Of a DNA stretch of 64,000 bases, positions 50,239 through 60,601 are shown one piece after another. This stretch comes from Aureibaculum sp. 2308TA14-22 (GTDB lineage: Bacteria; Bacteroidota; Bacteroidia; Flavobacteriales; Flavobacteriaceae): assembly GCF_040538665.1 (NCBI RefSeq), contig NZ_JBEWXT010000001.1:2444501-2508500 (forward strand), read 5' to 3'. A model generated the notes under the pieces. It worked only from the letters and a program-made list of their open reading frames with translations. It ran no database searches and had not been told where the DNA came from. The translations under genes and the position numbers were made by a program. Positions within the stretch are counted from its first letter, which is position 1. Every line of letters starts with the position of its first letter.

Positions 50239-50637
50239 TTAGTAAACGTAACATAAAACTTCTCCACCAACATTTTCTTGTTTGGCTTTCTTGTTAGTCA
50301 TAACTCCCTTAGAAGTTGAGACTATAGCAATACCAAGGCCATTTAAAACTCTTGGTAAATCAGAAGAACTTACATATTTACGTAAACCTGGTTTACTAAT
50401 TCTTTCAATTTTCTTGATTACAGGTTGTTTTGAAATTTTATCATACTTCAAAGCAATCTTAATTGAATCTTGAACTTTATTTTCTTCGAACTTATAACTT
50501 AAAATATAACCTTGATCAAACAAGATTTTGGTCATTTCCTTTTTTAAGTTAGAAGCTGGTATTTCAACAACTCTTAGACCTGCATTGGCTGCATTTCTAA
50601 TTCTAGTTAAATAATCTGCAATAGGATCTGTGTACAT
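50239..50637 (-). CDS. rpsH: ribosomal protein uS8
   Basis: 132 residues. DPIADYLTRIRNAANAGLRV is the N-terminus; VLNGLGIAIVSTSKGVMTNK with a final GGEVLCYVY closes it. S8 binds the central 16S domain and in E. coli represses the spc operon. Spacing to rpsN upstream is 70 bases, wider than most in the cluster. Confidence 0.97.
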   Translation of the reverse strand: MYTDPIADYLTRIRNAANAGLRVVEIPASNLKKEMTKILFDQGYILSYKFEENKVQDSIKIALKYDKISKQPVIKKIERISKPGLRKYVSSSDLPRVLNGLGIAIVSTSKGVMTNKKAKQENVGGEVLCYVY

Positions 50638-50707
50638 ATATATTTAATTACGGTTTTGGTTTTTAACTCCCAGAAATTGGCGTTAAACCTGAAACCAATT
50701 TATAATT

Positions 50708-50977
50708 TTACCAACTTGCTTTTTTAACGCCCGGTATTAAACCTTGATTTGCCATTTCACGGAATGTTACACGCGAAATTCCAAAAGTTCTCATATACCC
50801 TTTTGGTCTTCCAGTTAATTTACAGCGATTGTGTAAACGCACAGGAGAAGCATTTTTTGGTAACTTTTGTAATGCCTCATAGTCTCCAGCTTCTTTTAAA
50901 GCTTTACGTTTCTCAGCATACTTAGCTACTGTTTTTCTTCTTTTTACCTCACGGGCTTTCATTGATTCTTTAGCCAT
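50708..50977 (-). CDS. rpsN: ribosomal protein uS14, zinc-free type
   Basis: 89 residues, beginning [20 protein letters not shown], with the conserved [20 protein letters not shown]. The long form without the paired CxxC motifs, so no structural zinc. Located in the 30S head. 3 bases after rplE. Confidence 0.97.
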   Translation of the reverse strand: MAKESMKAREVKRRKTVAKYAEKRKALKEAGDYEALQKLPKNASPVRLHNRCKLTGRPKGYMRTFGISRVTFREMANQGLIPGVKKASW

Positions 50978-50980
50978 CTC

Positions 50981-51532
50981 TTAATTTTTTTTAAAGGGTA
51001 AACCTAATTCAGTTAATAATGATTTCGCCTCTTTATCTGTATTGGCAGATGTTACAAAAGTAATATCCATACCACTGATTTTATTTACCTTATCAATATC
51101 TATTTCAGGAAAAATTATTTGTTCAACAACTCCTAAATTATAATTACCTCTACCATCAAAACCAGTTGATTTTATACCTCTAAAATCTCTTACACGTGGC
51201 AATGATGCAGTAACCAACCTATCTAAAAATTCGTACATTTTTTGATCACGCAACGTTACTTTAACACCAATTGGCATTCCCTTACGTAATTTAAATGATG
51301 CAACATCTTTTTTAGATAGTGTAGCAATAGCTTTTTGACCCGAAATATTTGTTACCTCTTCAAGAGCGTAATCAATTAATTTCTTGTCAGCTACAGCAGC
51401 ACCTACTCCTTTACTAATTACAATTTTTTGTAATTTAGGAACTTGCATTACATTTTTGTAGCCGAATTCTTCGGTTAAAGCAGCTTTAATTCTGCTATTA
51501 TATTCTTCTTTAAGTCTTGGTACGTATGCCAT
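50981..51532 (-). CDS. rplE: ribosomal protein uL5
   Basis: 183 residues. [20 protein letters not shown] and [20 protein letters not shown] are characteristic. L5 binds 5S rRNA and contacts the P-site tRNA. Overlap-free spacing of 2 bases to rplX. Confidence 0.97.
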   Translation of the reverse strand: MAYVPRLKEEYNSRIKAALTEEFGYKNVMQVPKLQKIVISKGVGAAVADKKLIDYALEEVTNISGQKAIATLSKKDVASFKLRKGMPIGVKVTLRDQKMYEFLDRLVTASLPRVRDFRGIKSTGFDGRGNYNLGVVEQIIFPEIDIDKVNKISGMDITFVTSANTDKEAKSLLTELGLPFKKN

Positions 51533-51534
51533 AA

Positions 51535-51846
51535 CTAAATAATTTCTTTTGTTTTTTTAGAGATCCTCACTTTTTTGTCGCCCTCCATTTTATATCCAAC
51601 TCTAGTGGTAGTTCCATTTTCAACTAACATTATGTTAGAAATATGAATTGGAGCTTCAAATTTTGAAATTCCACCCTGAGGATTTTGGGCACTAGGCTTA
51701 GTATGTTTAGACACCATATTTACACCTTCAACAATTGCTCTGTTCTTATCTTTAAGAATTTTAACAATTTTGCCTTCTTTACCTTTATCTTCTCCAGTTG
51801 TTACTCTAACTGTATCTCCTGTTTTTACTTTTATCTTTACCATCAT
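51535..51846 (-). CDS. rplX: ribosomal protein uL24
   Basis: 102 or 103 residues, depending on which of two adjacent ATGs is used. [20 protein letters not shown] is the KOW motif; [20 protein letters not shown] follows. L24 starts folding of 23S rRNA during 50S assembly. 8 bases after rplN. Confidence 0.97.
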   Translation of the reverse strand: MMVKIKVKTGDTVRVTTGEDKGKEGKIVKILKDKNRAIVEGVNMVSKHTKPSAQNPQGGISKFEAPIHISNIMLVENGTTTRVGYKMEGDKKVRISKKTKEII

Positions 51847-51854
51847 CTATAAAT

Positions 51855-52223
51855 TTAAAGCACTTCTGGTGCTAGTGATACAATTTTCATGAATTGTTTT
51901 TCACGAAGTTCTCTAGCTACTGGTCCAAAAACACGAGTACCTCTCATTTCTTCTGTCGGACTTAACAATACACATGCATTATCATCAAATCTTATATAAG
52001 AACCATCTTTACGACGTACTTCTTTTTTTGTTCGTACAACAACAGCTCTAGAAACCGTTCCTTTTTTTACTGTACCGTTAGGTGTAGCATGCTTTACCGA
52101 AACTACTATTTTATCGCCAACAGATGCGTAACGTCTTTTCGTTCCGCCCAACACTCTAATAACCAGTACTTCTTTTGCACCCGTATTGTCAGCTACTTTT
52201 AATCTTGATTCTTGTTGTAACAT
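51855..52223 (-). CDS. rplN: ribosomal protein uL14
   Basis: 122 residues, starting [20 protein letters not shown] and ending in [20 protein letters not shown]. One of the most conserved 50S proteins, near the L19/L3 interface. Sits 2 bases after rpsQ. Confidence 0.98.
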   Translation of the reverse strand: MLQQESRLKVADNTGAKEVLVIRVLGGTKRRYASVGDKIVVSVKHATPNGTVKKGTVSRAVVVRTKKEVRRKDGSYIRFDDNACVLLSPTEEMRGTRVFGPVARELREKQFMKIVSLAPEVL

Positions 52224-52225
52224 AA

Positions 52226-52483
52226 TTATTTAGCTCTTTCTAAGATTTCTACTAATCTCCAACGTTTGGTTTTACTTAAAGGCCTTGTTTCCATTATCTT
52301 TACCGTATCACCTTCATTGCAGTCGTTTTTTTCGTCATGTGCAACATACTTCTTCGTTTTAATAACGAACTTTCCGTACATAGGGTGCTTGGCTTTTGAT
52401 ACTTCACTAACAACAATAGATTTCTCCATTTTGTTACTTGAAACAACTCCTATTCTTTCTTTTCTAAGATTTCTTTTTTCCAT
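52226..52483 (-). CDS. rpsQ: ribosomal protein uS17
   Basis: 85 residues, an OB-fold. [20 protein letters not shown] and [20 protein letters not shown] followed by [20 protein letters not shown] are visible. Binds 16S rRNA helix 7-11 junctions early in 30S assembly. Confidence 0.97.
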   Translation of the reverse strand: MEKRNLRKERIGVVSSNKMEKSIVVSEVSKAKHPMYGKFVIKTKKYVAHDEKNDCNEGDTVKIMETRPLSKTKRWRLVEILERAK

Positions 52484-52502
52484 CTTGTAAATACGAATAC
52501 AA

Positions 52503-52694
52503 TTATTGTACTTCTCTTTTAGTTAATTCTGTGGCTAATCTTGCAACTGTTTTTCTTATATCTCTCAGTTGAATTGGGTTTTCTAAAGGCGAAATAGCAT
52601 GTGCCATTTTCAAATCCGTATAGTTCTTTTTTACGTCAGCCAATTTCTCTTGTATATCTGCAACAGATAATTCTTTTATTTCTGATTGTTTCAT
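52503..52694 (-). CDS. rpmC: ribosomal protein uL29
   Basis: 63 residues beginning [20 protein letters not shown] at the ATG at 52694. A longer ORF to 52742 overlaps rplP and adds residues that no L29 has. Two helices, at the exit tunnel, where trigger factor and SRP dock. Conserved [19 protein letters not shown]. Confidence 0.96.
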   Translation of the reverse strand: MKQSEIKELSVADIQEKLADVKKNYTDLKMAHAISPLENPIQLRDIRKTVARLATELTKREVQ

Positions 52695-52704
52695 AATAAT
52701 AGTT

Positions 52705-53139
52705 TTAAGCTTCGTTTTCGTCGTAATCTCTGGCGATAACAAACTTTGTTCTTACCGGTAATTTTTGTGCTGCTAATCTCAATGCTTCTCTAGCAGTTTC
52801 GATTGGTACGCCACCAATTTCAAATAAAATTCTACCTGGTTTTACCACAGCTACAAAATATTCTGGAGCACCTTTACCTTTACCCATACGAACCTCTAAA
52901 GGTTTTTTGGTTATTGGCTTATCCGGAAAAATTTTGATCCAAATACTACCTTGCCTTTTCATGTAACGCGTTGCCGCAATACGAGCAGCTTCAATCTGAC
53001 GCGATGTAAGCAAATCTTGATCTAAAGATTTTATACCAAACATACCGTTAGAAAGTCTATGACCTCTTTGGGCATTCCCTTTCATGTTCCCTTTTGCTTT
53101 CTGTACTTTACGGTATTTTGTTCTTTTTGGTTGTAACAT
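52705..53139 (-). CDS. rplP: ribosomal protein uL16
   Basis: 144 residues, beginning [40 protein letters not shown] and [20 protein letters not shown] are diagnostic. It places tRNA in the A site at the peptidyl transferase centre. 19 bases after rpsC. Confidence 0.98.
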   Translation of the reverse strand: MLQPKRTKYRKVQKAKGNMKGNAQRGHRLSNGMFGIKSLDQDLLTSRQIEAARIAATRYMKRQGSIWIKIFPDKPITKKPLEVRMGKGKGAPEYFVAVVKPGRILFEIGGVPIETAREALRLAAQKLPVRTKFVIARDYDENEA

Positions 53140-53158
53140 TTCTTAAAACTTTAAAAAA

Positions 53159-53875
53159 TTATTTTCTTCTTTGAGGTCTTCTTCCTCCACCTTTATTACC
53201 ACCTTTACCTTGTTTTTTAGATAAACCAACTAAAGGAGATAATTCTCTTTTACCATATACTTCGCCTTTCATAATCCAAACCTTAACACCTATTCTACCA
53301 TAAGTAGTATGTGCCTCAACTAAAGCGTAATCTATATCTGCTCTAAAAGTAGAAAGTGGAATTCTTCCTTCTTTATAACCTTCTGAACGTGCCATTTCAG
53401 CTCCATTTAGACGACCTGAAATTTGAACTTTTATACCTTCGGCATTCATTCTCATTGTAGCCGCAATAGCCATTTTTATAGCTCTTCTATAAGATATTCT
53501 ATTTTCAATTTGACGTGCAATACTTGACGCTACTAAAAATGCATCTAGTTCAGGGCGTTTAATTTCAAAAATATTTATCTGTACTTCTTTACCAGTAATT
53601 TTTTTAAGCTCTTCCTTTAACTTATCAACTTCTTGACCACCTTTACCTATAATAATTCCAGGACGAGCAGTAGTAATTGTTACCGTAATTAATTTAAGAG
53701 TACGTTCTATAATTACTCTAGAAACACTAGCTTTAGATAACCTAGTATGTATATACTTTCTTATTTTATCATCTTCTGCAAGCTTATCGCCATAATCATT
53801 TCCACCATACCAGTTAGATTCCCATCCTCTGATAATTCCTAAACGATTTCCTATTGGATTAGTTTTTTGTCCCAT
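53159..53875 (-). CDS. rpsC: ribosomal protein uS3
   Basis: 238 residues. [20 protein letters not shown], the KH-type motif [20 protein letters not shown] and [20 protein letters not shown] identify it. A basic glycine-rich tail ([16 protein letters not shown]) extends the C-terminus. S3 lies at the mRNA entry site and has helicase activity with S4. Confidence 0.98.
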   Translation of the reverse strand: MGQKTNPIGNRLGIIRGWESNWYGGNDYGDKLAEDDKIRKYIHTRLSKASVSRVIIERTLKLITVTITTARPGIIIGKGGQEVDKLKEELKKITGKEVQINIFEIKRPELDAFLVASSIARQIENRISYRRAIKMAIAATMRMNAEGIKVQISGRLNGAEMARSEGYKEGRIPLSTFRADIDYALVEAHTTYGRIGVKVWIMKGEVYGKRELSPLVGLSKKQGKGGNKGGGRRPQRRK

Positions 53876-53881
53876 ATCTAT

Positions 53882-54292
53882 TTACGAATTGCTTGTATTA
53901 TTTTTTTCTCCTAATATCATAGTAACATGATTTGAACGTTTTCTTATTCTATGTGCACGACCTTGTGGAGCTGGTCTCAATCTCTTTAACATTGCGGCAC
54001 TATCAACATAAATTTCCTTAACAAACAGGCCTGCATCCTCAATATTTGCATCTTCATTTTTTGCTTGCCAGTTAGCTATTGCAGATAATGTTAATTTCTC
54101 TAAATTTCTAGCAGCTTCTTTTGGGCTAAATTTTAAAATAGCTAATGCTTTTTCAACATCTACACCTCTTATTTGGTCAGCTACTAAACGCATTTTTCTT
54201 GGCGATGTAGGACAACCGTTTAATTTTGCAAAAAACTTAGTTTTGCGATCTTCTTTAAGCTGCTGTGCTCTTAATTTTTTTCGAACTCCCAT
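53882..54292 (-). CDS. rplV: ribosomal protein uL22
   Basis: 136 residues. [20 protein letters not shown] and [20 protein letters not shown] are diagnostic. A long hairpin loop lines the nascent-chain tunnel. It lies 6 bases before rpsC. Confidence 0.97.
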   Translation of the reverse strand: MGVRKKLRAQQLKEDRKTKFFAKLNGCPTSPRKMRLVADQIRGVDVEKALAILKFSPKEAARNLEKLTLSAIANWQAKNEDANIEDAGLFVKEIYVDSAAMLKRLRPAPQGRAHRIRKRSNHVTMILGEKNNTSNS

Positions 54293-54295
54293 TGC

Positions 54296-54574
54296 TTATT
54301 TTTTACCTTTATTCTTTGCACCTGCATGCCCTCTAAAAGAACGTGTTGGTGAAAATTCTCCTAATTTATGACCTACCATGTTTTCAGTAATATATACTGG
54401 TACAAATTGACGACCATTGTGTACACCTATTGTTTGTCCAACAAAATCAGGTGTAATCATTGATGCTCTTGACCATGTTTTGATTACTGATTTTTTACCA
54501 GAATCTATATTAGCTTGTACTTTCTTTTCCAATTTATGGAAAACGTAAGGTCCTTTTTTTAATGAACGTGCCAT
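54296..54574 (-). CDS. rpsS: ribosomal protein uS19
   Basis: 92 residues, [20 protein letters not shown] start, [20 protein letters not shown], then [20 protein letters not shown]. Small-subunit head protein that forms a complex with S13. It starts 9 bases after the rplB stop. Confidence 0.98.
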   Translation of the reverse strand: MARSLKKGPYVFHKLEKKVQANIDSGKKSVIKTWSRASMITPDFVGQTIGVHNGRQFVPVYITENMVGHKLGEFSPTRSFRGHAGAKNKGKK

Positions 54575-54583
54575 ATCTTTCTC

Positions 54584-55408
54584 TTATTTTTTTCTACGTT
54601 CTATAATGTACTTATTACTCGCTTTTGTCTTAGAACGTGTTTTATATCCTTTTGCAGGAATACCATTTCTAGATCTAGGATGTCCACCTGCTGACTTACC
54701 TTCACCACCACCCATTGGATGATCAACCGGATTCATTACCACAGGTCTAGTTCTTGGTCTTCTACCTTTCCATCTTGTTCTACCTGCTTTACCTGAAACT
54801 TCTAATTGATGATCTGAATTAGAAACAACGCCAATGGTAGCTTTACAAGTAAGTAAAATCAATCTGATTTCACCAGATGGTAATTTAATTGTTGCATATT
54901 TACCTTCTCTTGCAATTAATTGAGCAAAAGAGCCTGCACTACGTGCAATAACCGCCCCTTGACCAGGGTGCAATTCTATACAAGAGATAACAGTACCTAA
55001 AGGTAAATCCTTTAAGGTTCTAGCATTGCCAACTTCTGGTGTTGCTTTATCTCCTGAAATTACTGTTTGTCCAACTTGTAATCCAGCCTGGGCAATTATA
55101 TATCTTTTTTCACCATCAGCATAGTTCAACAACGCAATATATGCTGTACGATTCGGATCATATTCTATACTTTTTACAATAGCAGGAACACCGTCTTTAT
55201 CTCTCTTAAAATCAATAATACGATATCTCTTTTTATGACCGCCGCCCATATAACGCATGGTCATTTTTCCTCCACTATTTCTACCACCCGATCTTTTTTG
55301 AGGTGCCAACAAGCTCTTTTCAGGCTTATCGGTTGTTAACGTTTCAAAAGTATTTAATACTTTATGACGTTGACCTGGCGTTACTGGTTTTAATTTTCTT
55401 AATGACAT
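54584..55408 (-). CDS. rplB: ribosomal protein uL2
   Basis: 274 residues. [20 protein letters not shown] start; [19 protein letters not shown], then the C-terminal [20 protein letters not shown] with the histidine essential near the peptidyl transferase centre. Ends with a basic tail. 10 bases after rplW. Confidence 0.98.
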   Translation of the reverse strand: MSLRKLKPVTPGQRHKVLNTFETLTTDKPEKSLLAPQKRSGGRNSGGKMTMRYMGGGHKKRYRIIDFKRDKDGVPAIVKSIEYDPNRTAYIALLNYADGEKRYIIAQAGLQVGQTVISGDKATPEVGNARTLKDLPLGTVISCIELHPGQGAVIARSAGSFAQLIAREGKYATIKLPSGEIRLILLTCKATIGVVSNSDHQLEVSGKAGRTRWKGRRPRTRPVVMNPVDHPMGGGEGKSAGGHPRSRNGIPAKGYKTRSKTKASNKYIIERRKK

Positions 55409-55418
55409 CTTTTTCGTC

Positions 55419-55709
55419 TTAAATATTGCTATAAAAATCTATGCTATCACCTTCGGCTAACTCAATAATAGCTTTTTTGTAAGCCCCTATTTTACCTGTA
55501 ACAATCCCTTTTTTGGTAAACTTTGTATTACGTTTAACCGGATAGTTTAAAGTTCTTACATTGCTAACAGACACTCCATAAGTGCTTTCAATAGCATTTT
55601 TTATTTCTATCTTATTTGCACGCTTATCAACCTCAAATGTGAATCTATTATGCAACTCACTAAGGTCATTTGCTTTTTCTGTAATAATTGGTTTTATTAA
55701 AATGCTCAT
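55419..55709 (-). CDS. rplW: ribosomal protein uL23
   Basis: 96 residues from the ATG at 55709 ([20 protein letters not shown]). The upstream-extended ORF (to 55766) overlaps rplD and adds residues absent from L23. [20 protein letters not shown] is the conserved core. It docks chaperones at the tunnel exit. Confidence 0.96.
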   Translation of the reverse strand: MSILIKPIITEKANDLSELHNRFTFEVDKRANKIEIKNAIESTYGVSVSNVRTLNYPVKRNTKFTKKGIVTGKIGAYKKAIIELAEGDSIDFYSNI

Positions 55710-55713
55710 GTTA

Positions 55714-56343
55714 TTACTTGCTAAGATTTGATTCAACTTCCTCAATACTACCTTCAGTAAGCACAATTTTATTTGCGTTTAACATATTGTAAGTATTTAA
55801 TCTTGAAGCACTTACAACATTAGTGCCTTTTAAATTGCGAGAGGACAAATATACATTTTTATTTGAAGCATCCAACACAAACAAAGACTTTTTGTTATCA
55901 AGCTCTAAAGCACTTAAAATAGAAGTAAAATTCTTTGTCTTTGGAGTATCAAATTCAAAATTTTCCAATACAACAATGTTATTGTCTTTTGCTTTGATAG
56001 ATAATGCAGATTGTCTAGCCAAACGTTTTAAATTTTTGTTCAATTTAAAACTATAGCTTCTAGGTCTAGGTCCAAAAATTCTACCCCCACCTCTAAAAAT
56101 TGGAGATTTTATAGAGCCTGCACGTGCTGTACCTGTACCCTTTTGCTTTTTAATCTTTCTAGTACTACCTTTAATGTCAGCTCTTTCTTTAGCTTTGTGC
56201 GTACCTTGTCTCTGATTTGCTAAAAATTGCTTAACATCTAAATAAACAGCATGCTTATTTGGTTCTATAGCAAAAATTGAGTCTGAAAGCTCAACCTTTC
56301 TTCCAGTTTTTTTCCCGTTGATATCTATAACTTCTACTTTCAT
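55714..56343 (-). CDS. rplD: ribosomal protein uL4
   Basis: 209 residues. [20 protein letters not shown] and [20 protein letters not shown] are diagnostic. L4 reaches the tunnel constriction and in E. coli represses the S10 operon by binding its leader. Its ATG shares one base with the rplC stop. Confidence 0.97.
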   Translation of the reverse strand: MKVEVIDINGKKTGRKVELSDSIFAIEPNKHAVYLDVKQFLANQRQGTHKAKERADIKGSTRKIKKQKGTGTARAGSIKSPIFRGGGRIFGPRPRSYSFKLNKNLKRLARQSALSIKAKDNNIVVLENFEFDTPKTKNFTSILSALELDNKKSLFVLDASNKNVYLSSRNLKGTNVVSASRLNTYNMLNANKIVLTEGSIEEVESNLSK

Positions 56344-56960
56344 TATTTCTGAATAGTTATATAAGCGTTTTTGTGACCAGGCACAGCTCCTTTTACTACT
56401 AAAAGATTCTTTTCTGGAATTACTTTTAAAACTCTTAAATTTTGAACTTTCACTTTTTCTCCACCCATTCTTCCTGCCATTCTCATACCTTTAAATACTC
56501 TTGCAGGATAAGATGCTGCTCCGATAGAACCAGGAGCTCTAAGACGATTATGCTGACCGTGAGTTGCTTGTCCAACACCCGCAAAACCATGACGCTTTAC
56601 AACACCTTGAAAACCTTTACCTTTTGAGGTTCCGGCAACATCAACAAATTCACCTTCTTTAAAGTGATCTACGGTGATTGAATCACCTAATTTGTACTCC
56701 TCATCAAAACCTTGAAATTCGGCAACGCGATTCTTAGCATTTGTACCAGCCTTTTTAAAGTGTCCTTTTAACGCTTTAGTTGTCTGCTTTTCTGCTTTGT
56801 CATCGAAACCTAGTTGTAAGGCTTCATAGCCGTCAACTTCTTTGGTTCTGACTTGGGTAACTACACATGGACCAGCTTCGATAACAGTACAAGGAATATT
56901 TTTCCCATTGTCATCAAAAATACTGGTCATTCCAATTTTTCTTCCTATTAACCCAGACAT
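56343..56960 (-). CDS. rplC: ribosomal protein uL3
   Basis: 205 residues. [20 protein letters not shown] start, [20 protein letters not shown] with [20 protein letters not shown] as the diagnostic block. It is a primary 23S rRNA binder, and its loop contacts the peptidyl transferase centre. It overlaps rplD by one base; the gap to rpsJ holds a hairpin (see that entry). Confidence 0.98.
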   Translation of the reverse strand: MSGLIGRKIGMTSIFDDNGKNIPCTVIEAGPCVVTQVRTKEVDGYEALQLGFDDKAEKQTTKALKGHFKKAGTNAKNRVAEFQGFDEEYKLGDSITVDHFKEGEFVDVAGTSKGKGFQGVVKRHGFAGVGQATHGQHNRLRAPGSIGAASYPARVFKGMRMAGRMGGEKVKVQNLRVLKVIPEKNLLVVKGAVPGHKNAYITIQK

Positions 56961-57004
56961 TTTACTTATTTATTAATTAATTATTGTTTTATTAACTTTT
57001 ATTC

Positions 57005-57035
57005 AAAAAAATAGGGTCAAAAACACTTCAACCCT
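57005..57035 (-). terminator. intra-operon hairpin and U-tract between rpsJ and rplC
   Basis: On the minus strand, AGGGT (57035-57031) and ACCCT (57017-57013) form a short stem with a ~13-base loop, followed by seven U (57011-57005), as in a factor-independent terminator. It lies between rpsJ and rplC in an operon that is otherwise tightly packed (gaps mostly 2-20 bases). It may attenuate rather than stop transcription. Confidence 0.5.
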
Positions 57036-57082
57036 GAATGTATTTTTTTCCGTTTTTCCCTTGTCAACCGCTTGGGACATGT

Positions 57083-57101
57083 TTTCCTGCCTTTGCAGAA
57101 A
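57083..57101. repeat. small hairpin of the CTGCCTTTGCAG type next to rpsJ
   Basis: TTTCCTGC (57083-57090) and GCAGAAA (57095-57101) form a hairpin just downstream of rpsJ. Its sequence resembles a dispersed family of imperfect CCTGC/GCAGG palindromes common in Flavobacteria, so this may be a relic of a repeat inserted into the operon. Confidence 0.4.
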
Positions 57102-57107
57102 TGATAA

Positions 57108-57413
57108 TTATACTTTTATCTCAACTTCAACACCACTTGGCAATTCTAACTTCATTAAAGCGTCAATTGTTTTTGATGATGAACTGTAAATATCTAATAA
57201 TCTCTTATAAGAACTTAATTGAAATTGTTCTCTAGATTTTTTATTTACGTGAGGAGACCTCAATACAGTAAATATTTTTTTGTGTGTTGGTAATGGAATT
57301 GGTCCATTGATAACAGCACCAGTACTTTTTACCGTTTTAACGATTTTTTCAGCAGATTTATCTACTAAATTATGATCGTAAGACTTTAATTTTATTCTAA
57401 TTTTTTGACTCAT
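57108..57413 (-). CDS. rpsJ: ribosomal protein uS10
   Basis: 101 residues. [20 protein letters not shown] and [20 protein letters not shown] are characteristic. S10 is in the 30S head and also binds NusB (NusE role) in antitermination. Start 18 bases after the fusA stop, linking the str and S10 operons. Confidence 0.97.
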   Translation of the reverse strand: MSQKIRIKLKSYDHNLVDKSAEKIVKTVKSTGAVINGPIPLPTHKKIFTVLRSPHVNKKSREQFQLSSYKRLLDIYSSSSKTIDALMKLELPSGVEVEIKV

Positions 57414-57431
57414 CTTTATCTATTTAGTAAA

Positions 57432-59552
57432 TTAACCTTTTACATTTTTAATTACTTCCTCAGCAATATTCGATGGTGTTTCTGCGTAATGCGAAAATTC
57501 CATTGTAGAAGTTGCTCTACCTGATGACAATGTTCTCAAGGAAGTTACATAACCAAACATTTCCGATAACGGAACTTCTGCTTTTACTACTTTAGATCCA
57601 GCTCTATCAGACATATCACTAACTTGACCTCTTCTTCTGTTCAAGTCACCAACAATATCACCCATGTTTTCTTCAGGTGTTAACACCTCTAACTTCATGA
57701 TAGGCTCCATCAACACAGCCCTAGCGGCTTTTGCAGCATCTTTATAACCGATTTTTGCAGCTAATTCAAACGATAAAGCATCAGAATCAACAGGGTGGAA
57801 AGAACCATCCTTAAGAGTTATTTTCATAGAATCCATTTCAAACCCGGCCAATGGACCGTTTTTCATAGCTTCTTTGAAACCTTTTTCTACTGATGGGATA
57901 AATTCCCTTGGAATATTACCACCTTTAATTTTGTTTTCAAACTCTAACCCTTGTTTACCTTCATCGGCAGGCTCCATTGTAAATACAATATCAGCAAATT
58001 TACCACGACCACCAGATTGTTTTTTATACACTTCTCTATGATCAGCCGATCTTGTTAAAGCTTCTTTATATTCAACCTGAGGTTGACCTTGGTTCACTTC
58101 AACCTTAAATTCTCTTTTAAGACGATCAACAATAATATCTAAGTGAAGTTCGCCCATACCAGAAATAATAGTCTGACCCGAAGCTTCGTCTGTTTTAACC
58201 GTAAATGTAGGGTCTTCTTCAGCTAACTTACTTAACGCCATTCCTAATTTATCAATATCAGCTTTAGTTTTAGGCTCAACCGCAATACCAATTACTGGAT
58301 CTGGAAAATCCATACTTTCCAAAATAATTGGGTGTTTTTCATCTGTTAATGTATCACCTGTTTTAATATCTTTAAATCCAACTGCTGCACCAATATCTCC
58401 AGCTTCGATATAATCTAAAGCTGTTTGTTTATTTGCGTGCATTTGGTAAATACGCGAAATACGCTCTTTTTTACCTGAACGATTATTCAATATATATGAA
58501 CCAGCATCTAAGCGACCAGAATATGCTCTAAAAAATGCTAAACGACCAACAAAAGGATCAGTAGCAATTTTAAAAGCCAATGCAGAAAAAGGTTCCTTCA
58601 CATCAGGTTTTCTAGAAATTTCATTACCTGAATCAGGATCAGTACCAATAATTGCTTCTTTATCTATAGGAGAAGGCAAATAACGGCAAACTGCATCTAA
58701 CAAAAATTGTACTCCTTTATTTTTAAAAGAAGATCCACATATCATAGGAATGATAGACATATCCATAACTGCTGCTCTTAATGCTGCGTGGATTTCATCT
58801 TCCGTAATTGAGTTCTCATCCTCAAAGAATTTTTCCAATAACTCTTCATCATATTCCGCAACAGCTTCAATCAAAGCAGCTCTATATTCATGCACTTCAT
58901 CAGCCATTTCAGCAGGAATATCAACCACATCAAAAGTAGCTCCCATATTCTCTTCATGCCAAATAATAGCTCTATTTTTTACTAAATCAACTACACCTTT
59001 AAAATCAGCTTCATCACCTATTGGTAAAACGATAGGAACTGCGTTAGAACCTAACATTTCTTTAACCTGATTGTTAACCATCAAAAAGTTAGAACCCTGA
59101 CGATCCATTTTGTTTACAAAACCAATTCTTGGAACTTTGTAATTGTCGGCTAATCTCCAGTTTGTTTCTGATTGTGGCTCAACACCATCAACTGCAGAAA
59201 ATAAAAACACCAATCCGTCAAGTACTCTTAACGAACGGTTAACTTCAACTGTAAAATCAACGTGACCTGGTGTATCAATTATATTAAAATGGTATCCTTT
59301 AGTATCGTCTAATGACTCACCATTTTGTGTTGGAAAATTCCAAGTACAAGTAGTTGCTGCCGAAGTGATTGTAATACCTCTTTCAGCTTCTTGCTCCATC
59401 CAGTCCATAGTAGAAGCACCATCATGCACCTCACCAATTTTATGATTCACACCTGTGTAAAATAAAATACGCTCAGTTGTTGTAGTTTTACCTGCATCAA
59501 TATGAGCTGCAATACCAATATTTCTTGTATATTTTAAATCTCTTTGTGCCAT
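57432..59552 (-). CDS. fusA: elongation factor G
   Basis: 706 residues, five domains. The GTPase elements are visible: P-loop [19 protein letters not shown], switch [21 protein letters not shown], switch [10 protein letters not shown], and NKMD for guanine. It drives translocation of tRNA and mRNA. It is 19 bases upstream of rpsJ and 3 bases after rpsG. Confidence 0.98.
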   Translation of the reverse strand: MAQRDLKYTRNIGIAAHIDAGKTTTTERILFYTGVNHKIGEVHDGASTMDWMEQEAERGITITSAATTCTWNFPTQNGESLDDTKGYHFNIIDTPGHVDFTVEVNRSLRVLDGLVFLFSAVDGVEPQSETNWRLADNYKVPRIGFVNKMDRQGSNFLMVNNQVKEMLGSNAVPIVLPIGDEADFKGVVDLVKNRAIIWHEENMGATFDVVDIPAEMADEVHEYRAALIEAVAEYDEELLEKFFEDENSITEDEIHAALRAAVMDMSIIPMICGSSFKNKGVQFLLDAVCRYLPSPIDKEAIIGTDPDSGNEISRKPDVKEPFSALAFKIATDPFVGRLAFFRAYSGRLDAGSYILNNRSGKKERISRIYQMHANKQTALDYIEAGDIGAAVGFKDIKTGDTLTDEKHPIILESMDFPDPVIGIAVEPKTKADIDKLGMALSKLAEEDPTFTVKTDEASGQTIISGMGELHLDIIVDRLKREFKVEVNQGQPQVEYKEALTRSADHREVYKKQSGGRGKFADIVFTMEPADEGKQGLEFENKIKGGNIPREFIPSVEKGFKEAMKNGPLAGFEMDSMKITLKDGSFHPVDSDALSFELAAKIGYKDAAKAARAVLMEPIMKLEVLTPEENMGDIVGDLNRRRGQVSDMSDRAGSKVVKAEVPLSEMFGYVTSLRTLSSGRATSTMEFSHYAETPSNIAEEVIKNVKG

Positions 59553-59555
59553 CTA

Positions 59556-60032
59556 TTAAAATCTAAAGTGTGAAAATGCTTTATTTGCTTCTGCCATTTT
59601 GTGCACATCTGTTCTTTTCTTAACAGCCGCACCTTCTTCTTTAGCCGCAGCTAAAACCTCATTTGCCAAACGTTGAGCCATTGACTTTTCATTACGCTTT
59701 CTAGAATATGAAATCATCCATTTCATAGCCATAGAAACCTTTCTGTCCGGTCTAATTTGCATTGGTATTTGGAATGTAGCACCACCTACTCTTCTACTTC
59801 TTACTTCAACATGTGGCATAACATTAGATAACGCTTCCTTCCAAACTTCTAAAGCGGTTTTTTCTTCGTCTTGTTTTTTCTCCTCAACTATATCCATAGC
59901 ATCATAAAAAACTTTAAAAGCTACTGACTTTTTACCGTCCTTCATTAAGTTGTTTACAAAACGAGTTACTAACTGATCGTTAAATTTAGGATCAGGTAAT
60001 AAATGTCTTTTCTTTGCACTTCTTTTTCTCAT
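59556..60032 (-). CDS. rpsG: ribosomal protein uS7
   Basis: 158 residues. [20 protein letters not shown] start and the conserved [20 protein letters not shown]. It nucleates 30S head folding and in E. coli represses the str operon. 25 bases after rpsL. Confidence 0.97.
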   Translation of the reverse strand: MRKRSAKKRHLLPDPKFNDQLVTRFVNNLMKDGKKSVAFKVFYDAMDIVEEKKQDEEKTALEVWKEALSNVMPHVEVRSRRVGGATFQIPMQIRPDRKVSMAMKWMISYSRKRNEKSMAQRLANEVLAAAKEEGAAVKKRTDVHKMAEANKAFSHFRF

Positions 60033-60057
60033 TACTTCTTACATTAAAGTGTTTAAA

Positions 60058-60432
60058 TTATTTTTTAGGACGTTTAGTTCCATATTTGGAACGGCGTTGC
60101 GTTCGTCCCTCAACCCCTGCAGTATCTAAAGCACCACGTACAACGTGATATTTAACTCCAGGTAAATCTTTTACTCTTCCACCTCTAACTAATACTATCG
60201 AGTGCTCTTGCAAATTGTGCCCCTCTCCAGGTATGTAAGCATTTACTTCATTACCGTTAGTTAACCTTACCCTTGCTACTTTACGCATAGCAGAATTTGG
60301 TTTTTTTGGTGTAGTAGTGTAAACACGTGTACATACGCCTCTTCTCTGTGGACAAGAATTTAATGCAGCCGATTTGTTCTTCTTAGTTATTTGGGTTCTT
60401 CCCTTGCGTACTAATTGCTGTATAGTTGGCAT
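60058..60432 (-). CDS. rpsL: ribosomal protein uS12
   Basis: 124 residues. [20 protein letters not shown] and [20 protein letters not shown] are diagnostic; the decoding-centre lysine of TPKKP is wild type with respect to streptomycin sensitivity (K in TTPKKP). It is the first gene of the str-S10-spc-alpha cluster. Confidence 0.98.
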   Translation of the reverse strand: MPTIQQLVRKGRTQITKKNKSAALNSCPQRRGVCTRVYTTTPKKPNSAMRKVARVRLTNGNEVNAYIPGEGHNLQEHSIVLVRGGRVKDLPGVKYHVVRGALDTAGVEGRTQRRSKYGTKRPKK

Positions 60433-60484
60433 ATAAATTAATTGTTATTTCTTATTAAAAATAAACCTCTTTTTTAAGAGTGTG

Positions 60485-60515
60485 CAAATGTATAAATAAA
60501 ATCCGTTTCTACAAA
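60485..60515 (-). promoter_or_regulatory. promoter of the ribosomal supercluster
   Basis: On the minus strand TTTG (60515-60512), a 19-base spacer and TACATTTG (60492-60485) make a full Bacteroidota promoter. The -7 box ends 52 bases before the rpsL ATG, leaving a leader that contains a small hairpin (CTCTT against AAGAG, 60467-60480). Confidence 0.65.
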
Positions 60516-60601
60516 CAGGTCTTAGCTAAAATTTATCATCATTTTAAAAACATTTTTAATTTTACATTTTTTCAACAGTTTTAAGCTAATTTTGAGCTGT
60601 T

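Noticed and set aside
52695-52742. Upstream extension of rpmC and similarly of rplW (55710-55766)
   Set aside because: Both extensions run into the neighbouring ribosomal gene and lack family similarity; ATG 52694 and 55709 are conserved starts.
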